From the NCBI GenBank assembly GCA_964453155.1, contig CAYVQU010000001.1:1-64000 (forward strand): a DNA stretch of 64,000 bases, in the 5' to 3' direction. Below the pieces are notes generated by a model. The model saw only the letters and a program-made list of their open reading frames with translations, did no database searches and was not told where the DNA came from. Below, piece by piece: positions 58,478 to 64,000 of the stretch. The position numbers and the translations under genes were made by a program. The stretch is from CAYVQU01 sp964453155 (lineage in GTDB: Bacteria; Chloroflexota; Anaerolineae; Anaerolineales; UBA11858). Every line of letters begins with the position of its first letter. Position 1 is the first letter of the stretch.

Positions 58478-60472
58478 CTATTTTTGACAATTCTCACCAT
58501 AATCGAACGATTCTAATTGGCTGAGCGCCGAGTTAGAAACTGGATCAACCTGAACGCCACACATATCTGAACGCTGGGCAACCAACCGAATGCGAGGATA
58601 CAGGGGCAAAACCGGCAAATCTTCGGCAAAAATCAATTGCATTTGCCCGATTGCATTCTGAAAGACCTCACTCTCGGGGATTGCGTACTGAAATTGGTGA
58701 CAGTAGGCATCAAAGGTCGAATTGCGGTACCCTGAAACATTGGCCCCGCCCCAGCCCTTAGTTGAACCGGGTTCAAGTCCGGGAACTTCTGCACTAGTAA
58801 ATAAAGAACACATTGGCGTGAGATTCGTTGCCCAGGCGAATTGAACCATATCAAATTTGCGGCCAAATATGAGACCTTCTGGCCCTGAATTGAAAAGGGT
58901 TTGCCATTCATCCTGAACAACTTCAACCCCCAGCCCACATTGCCGCAAATTGGCGGCAATCATTTCTGCCACTTCGGGTCGCTCAGCATCATTTGGAACG
59001 CTTAATTTCACCACAAATGGCGTACCATTGGGCACATTTGGAATTCCAGAGGCTGTCCGGGGAGTATCAGGGTTGAGATCAAAATCGACCCAACCCGCCA
59101 AAGCGAACCTGCGAGCAGCTTCTTCAGGATCGAACGAATAGACAGCTACATCTGGGTTCGCCAAGGGATGATTCGGCGGGACAAATGTAGCTGGCACTGG
59201 TGGAACGCCAAATAGAAATTGGTCTATCAAGGCCTGGCGATCGATACAATGAGCGATCCCTTGACGTAAAGCGGCGGCTTCAAATAAATCGTAGCGGTTG
59301 AGGGTTAGTGTATCAATCCCGAAAGCCAATAATTCCCAGGCAGTTCCTAATTGAATATCAAATTCAAGGCGGCCATTTTCTTGTTCGGCTCGCAAGCGGG
59401 GAACTTCGGTTTCGAGCAATGCCGATCGATCAACATAATCACACTCATTGATGATGACCGCATCGATCGCGGCAGAACTGGAGGGCATAAACCGGAAGAC
59501 CAAATGATCAAAATACGGTAGCCCCTCCGTCGTTCGAAAGTAATGTGGGTTAGGGCTGAGAGTGATATGATCCCCAGAAATCCACTCATCAATCACATAA
59601 GGCCCCCATCCTAATGGGGTTCGGTTGGAGATATCTGCCGAGAACAACTCGGCGGAAGTTAGGTGCTGCCAAAGATGTTGAGGTAAGGGGGAGAAAAATT
59701 TGGTGGCATAATCCCCAAGATATCCTGGGATGCCAACCCACTCCACTGTGATCTCATCTACAGCCTGATATGCCTGCGTAAATCGAAGAATTTCTACACC
59801 GGTATTGGCAAAAATTTCTCGAAATACTTCAAACGAATAAACTGAATCAAATGCAGTTACGGGAGTCCCATCAGACCAAGATACTCCTGGCACTAGTGAA
59901 AATTGTACTCGCATTTCATCCATTTGAACTGCATCGGTACCCTCGTATTCAAGCGCGCAATCTTGCTCTTGGCAACCGGTCGGGAAGTAGCGCACGCCAC
60001 CTTGTAATGCAACCCAATTGCGATCTGCATCTAGGATAATCTCACCAGGAGAAACATCTATCGGTTTTAAAAGTACATCTCCATCCATCAAAGATGGAAT
60101 TTTTTCTAAGATAACCGGATTGGGCGTGAAATTATTCCAATCAATCGGCCCATCATAGATTGCTTGTCGGACACTTTGAGCAACTGAGGATGAATCACCA
60201 TAAAGAAATAGAGATGCTGGTTCAGCGCCTAAACAAACCGTCAGTGTCCGTTTGGGTTTCGGGGTTACCGAAGGGGTCGTGGTGATTGCGGGGGTTGGGT
60301 CTACCGGGATTTCGGTTGCTGTTTCGGCTGCAACCAAAATTGCGTCCACTGTAGGGCTTGAAATCACTTCCACCTTACAGGCTGTTAAACCACTCAGAAG
60401 AATCACAGTCAGGATGACTGCCATTTTCTTTACATTTATTGTGCTCTGGAAAAAGTGGGGTGGCAAGTTCAT
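58478..60472 (-). CDS. Family-5 (peptide-type) ABC substrate-binding lipoprotein C
   Basis: 664 aa. ATG 60472 gives a 16-residue lead then a signal peptide with LTAC (Cys32); an internal ATG (60424, residue 17) would give a normal signal and is a fair alternative. SBP_bac_5 landmarks: GVSWSDGTPVTAFDSVYSF, LRQGIAHCIDRQALIDQFLF, VVQDEWQTLF. First of the three binding proteins on the strand and 300 bases upstream of B, but the gap contains B's own promoter. Confidence 0.88.
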   Translation of the reverse strand: MNLPPHFFQSTINVKKMAVILTVILLSGLTACKVEVISSPTVDAILVAAETATEIPVDPTPAITTTPSVTPKPKRTLTVCLGAEPASLFLYGDSSSVAQSVRQAIYDGPIDWNNFTPNPVILEKIPSLMDGDVLLKPIDVSPGEIILDADRNWVALQGGVRYFPTGCQEQDCALEYEGTDAVQMDEMRVQFSLVPGVSWSDGTPVTAFDSVYSFEVFREIFANTGVEILRFTQAYQAVDEITVEWVGIPGYLGDYATKFFSPLPQHLWQHLTSAELFSADISNRTPLGWGPYVIDEWISGDHITLSPNPHYFRTTEGLPYFDHLVFRFMPSSSAAIDAVIINECDYVDRSALLETEVPRLRAEQENGRLEFDIQLGTAWELLAFGIDTLTLNRYDLFEAAALRQGIAHCIDRQALIDQFLFGVPPVPATFVPPNHPLANPDVAVYSFDPEEAARRFALAGWVDFDLNPDTPRTASGIPNVPNGTPFVVKLSVPNDAERPEVAEMIAANLRQCGLGVEVVQDEWQTLFNSGPEGLIFGRKFDMVQFAWATNLTPMCSLFTSAEVPGLEPGSTKGWGGANVSGYRNSTFDAYCHQFQYAIPESEVFQNAIGQMQLIFAEDLPVLPLYPRIRLVAQRSDMCGVQVDPVSNSALSQLESFDYGENCQK

Positions 60473-60589
60473 TGAGTTCCAAGTTACGAGCTTGTTATCA
60501 ATCTAACCAAAACGCCAATACAACTTTTTGTTAAGGTTGGTTCCTGCCAACGAGGAGGAATTCAAATTGGAATAATACATAAAGGCCAG

Positions 60590-60853
60590 TTAGCACATCC
60601 CGAAAGCGCAAATTTTAAGGGAATGGACATCTGTCATCTTCAACCGATAAAGTGATAGATCGTTATTGTCTTCGAAAGTCAAGGCCAAATAGACTGAAAC
60701 CAAAGACATTTTAGGATTTTCTCCGCGCGAGGCCGCTTGCAAAAGTCGATTTTTGCCAAATGCCGGTGGATTTTTTCGTCCAACCCAATTCTTTAGGGTT
60801 CTACTCAAACTTAAATCAACGGTATCGAACCGTTCCATTTTAGGTAAACTCAT
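60590..60853 (-). CDS. Small protein overlapping the sigma factor gene
   Basis: 87 aa. ATG 60853 is preceded by GGAGGT at good spacing, lying inside the last codons of the ECF sigma gene, so the two overlap by 14 bases and are co-translated. The protein is soluble, basic in the first half (RTLKNWVGRKNPPAFGKNRLL) with a YLALTFEDNNDL segment later; no zinc motif or membrane helix. In this position an anti-sigma factor is usual, but it does not look like the known ZAS or membrane types. Confidence 0.65.
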   Translation of the reverse strand: MSLPKMERFDTVDLSLSRTLKNWVGRKNPPAFGKNRLLQAASRGENPKMSLVSVYLALTFEDNNDLSLYRLKMTDVHSLKICAFGMC

Positions 60854-61415
60854 ATTGTACCTCCCGGAGATCTAACCCATTGGATTCAAGTTCTGTCTTC
60901 AGGGCCTTACGCCCGTAATACAATCGCGATTTGACCGTTCCAACGGGTACATCCAGGACTTCAGATATTTCCTGTAAAGATAAATCATTAATATAATAAA
61001 GTACGACTACCATTCTTTGCGAGAGTGGTAATCCCGTAATCGCTTGATGGATATCCTGCCACTCTTCATCTTTTTCAGCTAAATAAGAGGGAGATTGTTT
61101 CTTCCCCCCGGTCAGCCATTCGGCCATATCTTCTAAAGGTTGTAACCAGCGTTTGCGCCGTTTGACATAAGTGTAAGTCAAATTTGTGGTTGCGCGATAC
61201 AGCCAAGGCTCTAACGGCCGGTTATGATCAATGCGGTCGGCGAACCGGTGCATCCGCAGAAAAACATCTTGCAGTAAATCCGCGGCCGCGGCTTCATCAC
61301 CCGTGACTGCCAGGGCAGTACGATATACCATGTGCTGGTGCCGATCGTATAACTCCCCTAATGCATGTAAACTACCACTTTGAAGTCGGAGAATAAGTTC
61401 GCCGTCGCTGATCAC
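60840..61415 (-). CDS. ECF-type RNA polymerase sigma factor
   Basis: 191 aa from GTG 61415, which follows GAGAGG. Region 2 (AVTGDEAAAADLLQDVFLRMHRFA, RPLEPWLYRATTNLTYTYVKRRKR) recognises the -10, region 4 (GLPLSQRMVVVLYYINDLSLQEISEVLDVPVGTVKSRLYYGRKAL) the -35. The linker of about 30 residues is rather long. It redirects RNA polymerase to a small stress or envelope regulon. Cotranscribed with the small protein that overlaps its stop. Confidence 0.95.
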   Translation of the reverse strand: MISDGELILRLQSGSLHALGELYDRHQHMVYRTALAVTGDEAAAADLLQDVFLRMHRFADRIDHNRPLEPWLYRATTNLTYTYVKRRKRWLQPLEDMAEWLTGGKKQSPSYLAEKDEEWQDIHQAITGLPLSQRMVVVLYYINDLSLQEISEVLDVPVGTVKSRLYYGRKALKTELESNGLDLREVQYEFT

Positions 61416-61449
61416 AAATGATGCCTCTCGAAGGTTTTGGTCTTACCTT

Positions 61450-61480
61450 ACTATACTATTGAAACCCATAATTGGTTCAA
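61450..61480 (-). promoter_or_regulatory. Promoter candidate for the ECF sigma gene
   Basis: Minus strand TTGAAC (61480-61475), 19-base spacer, TATAGT (61455-61450). The spacer is long. Confidence 0.35.
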
Positions 61481-61530
61481 TTGCAGCAAAATCTTGCCAA
61501 TTCTATTTCCGGATGAGGGGGATGTCAAGC

Positions 61531-62457
61531 TCAAAAAGAGTCTTCTTCTTCACCTAGCCGAAGCCGAATATATGATTCGTAACGTTCGAAATGGATTTTC
61601 TCACCTTCAACGGCGACCTTAACCGCACAACCAGGTTCGTGTAGGTGCATACAGTTACTAAACTGGCAATCGGCTACTAAATCGCGAATTTCGGGGAAAT
61701 AACCATCCACCTCTTCGGGTTCAATATCCCATAGTGCCAGGGCTTTTAGTCCGGGGGTATCGGCCACGTAACCACCACCATCTAGCGGAAACATTTCCCG
61801 AACGACAGTTGTATGCCGTCCTTTTCGGGTAGCTTTACTAATATCGCGGACCACCAACCCCAAACCCGGCTGAATTTTATTCAGCAGACTTGATTTTCCG
61901 ACTCCCGATGGTCCGGCTAAAACGGAAACTTTGCCGACTAATTCCTTATGAAGTTTTTTAACTCCCCGACCTGATTCAACCGAGGTGAAGATGACCGGAT
62001 AGCCAATATCTTTGTAATGACCATACCATTTTTTAGCATTGCGTAAACCAATCAGATCAATTTTGTTGAACACAATCGTTACCGGCGTTTCGGCCTGTTC
62101 GGCAACGATTAAAAATCGATCGAGCATCCGCAGTTTAGGTTCTGGCTCATCACAAGCAAAGACCAACATAACTTGATCTGGATTCGCAATGATAATTTGT
62201 TGATATTCACCTCTGGGCGTCGGTGCCATTCGGGAAAACATTCGGTCCCGGTCATCAATGGCTTCGATCATACCAGTACCATCATCCAAGAGTGAAATTT
62301 GGACCCAATCGCCCACGGCAGCAATATCTCCCTGCTTGCGGCCCCGCTTGAGTCGTCCACGCAACCGACAAACGACGATCCCGGTCGCAGTTTCACAAGT
62401 ATAGAAGCCCGACTGGGATCGAATGATCAGACCTTTCGTTTTTTTTTCTTTATTCAG
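61531..62457 (-). CDS. rsgA: Ribosome small-subunit GTPase RsgA, apparent CTG start
   Basis: 308 aa if started at CTG 62457. The circularly permuted GTPase motifs are NKID, GPSGVGKSS and DTPG; the zinc site is in CQFSNCMHLHEPGC. Family members begin with a GLI.R..SGFY.....G.....RGR segment, which is encoded here in frame (GLIIRSQSGFYTCETATGIV) upstream of the first in-frame TTG (62364). The only credible site before it is CTG 62457, four bases after GGAGG, and a stop at 62470-62472 closes the frame. A base-call error in the A9 run is the alternative. RsgA checks 30S maturation. Confidence 0.88.
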   Translation of the reverse strand: MNKEKKTKGLIIRSQSGFYTCETATGIVVCRLRGRLKRGRKQGDIAAVGDWVQISLLDDGTGMIEAIDDRDRMFSRMAPTPRGEYQQIIIANPDQVMLVFACDEPEPKLRMLDRFLIVAEQAETPVTIVFNKIDLIGLRNAKKWYGHYKDIGYPVIFTSVESGRGVKKLHKELVGKVSVLAGPSGVGKSSLLNKIQPGLGLVVRDISKATRKGRHTTVVREMFPLDGGGYVADTPGLKALALWDIEPEEVDGYFPEIRDLVADCQFSNCMHLHEPGCAVKVAVEGEKIHFERYESYIRLRLGEEEDSF

Positions 62458-62487
62458 ATTGCCTCCAAACTAGAAGAGTATAAATCT

Positions 62488-64000
62488 TTATGGGTTACTT
62501 TCTTCTTCGCTCACAACTTCGTTTGTTTCAGGTAATGCTAACACACCCACGCTCGATTCCCAAGGCAACAAGTAATTTCGACGGCCTTCGAAATAATATT
62601 GAACGATACCCCTAAAAATTGGGGCAGCAATATCGGAACCCTCCCCCGAATGTTCGGCGATAACAGCTATCGCAATATCCGGTTTATTTTCCCGGTTTTC
62701 CAGGGTGTAACCCGCAAACCAAGCATGTGAGGCATCCAAACCTGATTCGGCGGTCCCGGTTTTTCCAGCCATAGCATAAAGATTCTTGCTATAAGTGCCG
62801 AGAACATGACTGGCCGTGCCGCGTTTATCTTGAACGACTGCGATCATGCCTTCCTTTAAAACGGCTAGTGTCTCTGGAGAGACAGGCAGCTTACCGTTCT
62901 CAATCGGTGCGAATTCATAAATTGGGTCAGCACCTGGGGGTGCAATCCGTTCGATGACTTGCGGTTGATACATGGTGCCCCCATTACCTAGCGCGGCGAT
63001 AAATTGAGCAACCTGGAGCGGGGTCACAAGCGTATCTCCCTGACCAATTGCCAGGTTTATGGCTTCTACTTCATCTCCAGGATCAGGAATATTGCCGGCT
63101 TCTTCTTCGACGCCTTCAATCCCAGTAGGACTGCCGAGACCGAAACCGCGGGCCATCTCAGATACCCCATCTGCAATTCCCTGACGATAAAGATCCAAAC
63201 CAATATGCCAGAAATAGGGGTTGCAGGAGCGCATCAACCCTTCCGGGAGATTTAGCAATCCGCTCGGTTTGGTTTCGCACTCTTCTTCGGTCAATAACTC
63301 TTCTTGACAGTGTTCCCAAGTCCAATCGTGCCGAGGGGAAATGCTGGGAATTTCAGTAAAATGATAATCACAATCGTAGGTTGATTCGCGGGTATAAAGA
63401 CCACTTTCGAGGGCCGCGGCGGTCGTAATTATTTTGAAAACCGATCCCAATGGGTACTGCCCGCGCGTGGCTCGATTGTAGAGGGGTTGGCCACCATATT
63501 GGTTATAAATATCCTCAAGCTGGTAACGAGAATTTGCATTTGCGGGCTCAAAGGCATTGGGATCAAAACCGGGTGAGGAGGCCAGGGCTAATATTCGTCC
63601 AGTTTCTACTTCCATGACCACAATAGCACCGAAATATTTAAGGAGCATCTCTTGAGCTGCCAATTGCAGGTCAGCATCAAAGGTTGTATAAATGGCTTGC
63701 GCCGGTTGACCAGGAACATCGGCGATTTGGGTAACTACTTCATTTGATGGGCCAAGTACGTACAATGTGCCCCCACGGATCCCGCCAAGATAGGATTCGC
63801 CCCATTTTTCAACCCCTTGGCGACCAACTTTTTCATCCCGGCTATACCCCAAACGGAGGTATTCTTCTTCCTCTTCGGCCTGAATAAAACTAACATATCC
63901 TATCGATTGGGGAGCGATCCCATTGTCGTAATAAAACCGGGATTCAAATGGCCACATTACCAACCCCCCTTGGTCATATCCATTAGAGATATCGTAATAC
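62488..64000 (-). CDS. Penicillin-binding transpeptidase (PBP2/FtsI class), 5' end outside the window
   Basis: At least 504 residues; the frame is open to the window edge at 64000, so the start is missing and the visible part begins in the dimerisation domain (YDNGIAPQSIGYVSFIQAEE). Active-site motifs are complete: SVFK (Ser-x-x-Lys), SCN and KTGT. The GAIVVMEVETGRILALASSPGFDPN strand and AINLAIGQGDTLVTPLQ support a class-B transpeptidase. It cross-links peptidoglycan outside the membrane. A short acidic C-terminal tail ends 18 bases from the rsgA frame. Confidence 0.92.
   Translation of the reverse strand, partial: YYDISNGYDQGGLVMWPFESRFYYDNGIAPQSIGYVSFIQAEEEEEYLRLGYSRDEKVGRQGVEKWGESYLGGIRGGTLYVLGPSNEVVTQIADVPGQPAQAIYTTFDADLQLAAQEMLLKYFGAIVVMEVETGRILALASSPGFDPNAFEPANANSRYQLEDIYNQYGGQPLYNRATRGQYPLGSVFKIITTAAALESGLYTRESTYDCDYHFTEIPSISPRHDWTWEHCQEELLTEEECETKPSGLLNLPEGLMRSCNPYFWHIGLDLYRQGIADGVSEMARGFGLGSPTGIEGVEEEAGNIPDPGDEVEAINLAIGQGDTLVTPLQVAQFIAALGNGGTMYQPQVIERIAPPGADPIYEFAPIENGKLPVSPETLAVLKEGMIAVVQDKRGTASHVLGTYSKNLYAMAGKTGTAESGLDASHAWFAGYTLENRENKPDIAIAVIAEHSGEGSDIAAPIFRGIVQYYFEGRRNYLLPWESSVGVLALPETNEVVSEEESNP

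Noticed and set aside
1..64000. CRISPR arrays, prophage, insertion sequences, rRNA
   Set aside because: No regularly spaced identical repeats with unique spacers, no transposase, integrase or phage genes, and no rRNA sequence were seen.

Overview
The window reads as a chromosomal segment of a free-living bacterium, most likely a Chloroflexota member of the Anaerolineae type. This is inferred from style, not from a search: lipoproteins with Thr/Pro-rich linkers, an NBR1-like Ig lipoprotein, PD40 propellers, solute-binding proteins with a Val/Glu-rich stalk after the lipobox, a secreted subtilase ending in PLIFR, BMP-type nucleoside transport, and a Cdd/GlmU/RsgA/MurJ/PBP background showing a peptidoglycan-making cell. 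There is no phage, transposon or CRISPR array. Coding density is high and most genes lie on the minus strand.

Layout. 1-6.1 kb (mostly plus): a three-domain FKBP lipoprotein, a Gfo/Idh/MocA oxidoreductase, a frameshifted membrane gene, then a 470-base gap holding three tandem minus-strand c-di-GMP-I (GEMM) aptamers behind a strong promoter, with no gene after them on that strand; then a membrane protein/ferredoxin pair and a VOC protein. 6.3-10 kb: a 1219-residue HD-GYP sensor with a CxxCH haem motif, which would degrade c-di-GMP. 10-15.6 kb (minus): Ig-like lipoprotein, recA, Nudix hydrolase, an M23 peptidase coupled to a PD40 protein. 15.7-20.8 kb: two halves of a probable heterodimeric ABC exporter with an rRNA methyltransferase gene between them. 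21-23.4 kb: two DegV paralogues and tRNA-Arg(GCG). 23.6-27.5 kb (plus): murJ, an HD hydrolase, a small protein, a subtilase.

27.6-33.8 kb (minus): a complete BMP-family nucleoside-type importer (lipoprotein, two permeases, double ATPase) and a second, divergent BMP-like lipoprotein. 33.9-35.6 kb (plus): a HAD protein, apparently leaderless, and a DUF389-SH3 fusion. 35.6-40.2 kb (minus): cdd, a CorC-type protein, glmU, tRNA-Gln(TTG), and a response regulator. 40.3-60.5 kb (minus): a large peptide-type ABC transport region with three family-5 binding proteins, one DppB/C/D/F set, and an unusual TPR-DppB-DppC fusion, with MoxR and a DUF58-transglutaminase fusion between them. 60.6-64 kb (minus): ECF sigma factor with an overlapping small gene, rsgA (apparent CTG start) and a PBP cut by the window edge.

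The most unusual signals are the aptamer array without a downstream gene, the fused permease, the DUF58-transglutaminase fusion, and the structured leader of the dpp-like operon. Functions are inferred from motifs only; no database search was run.
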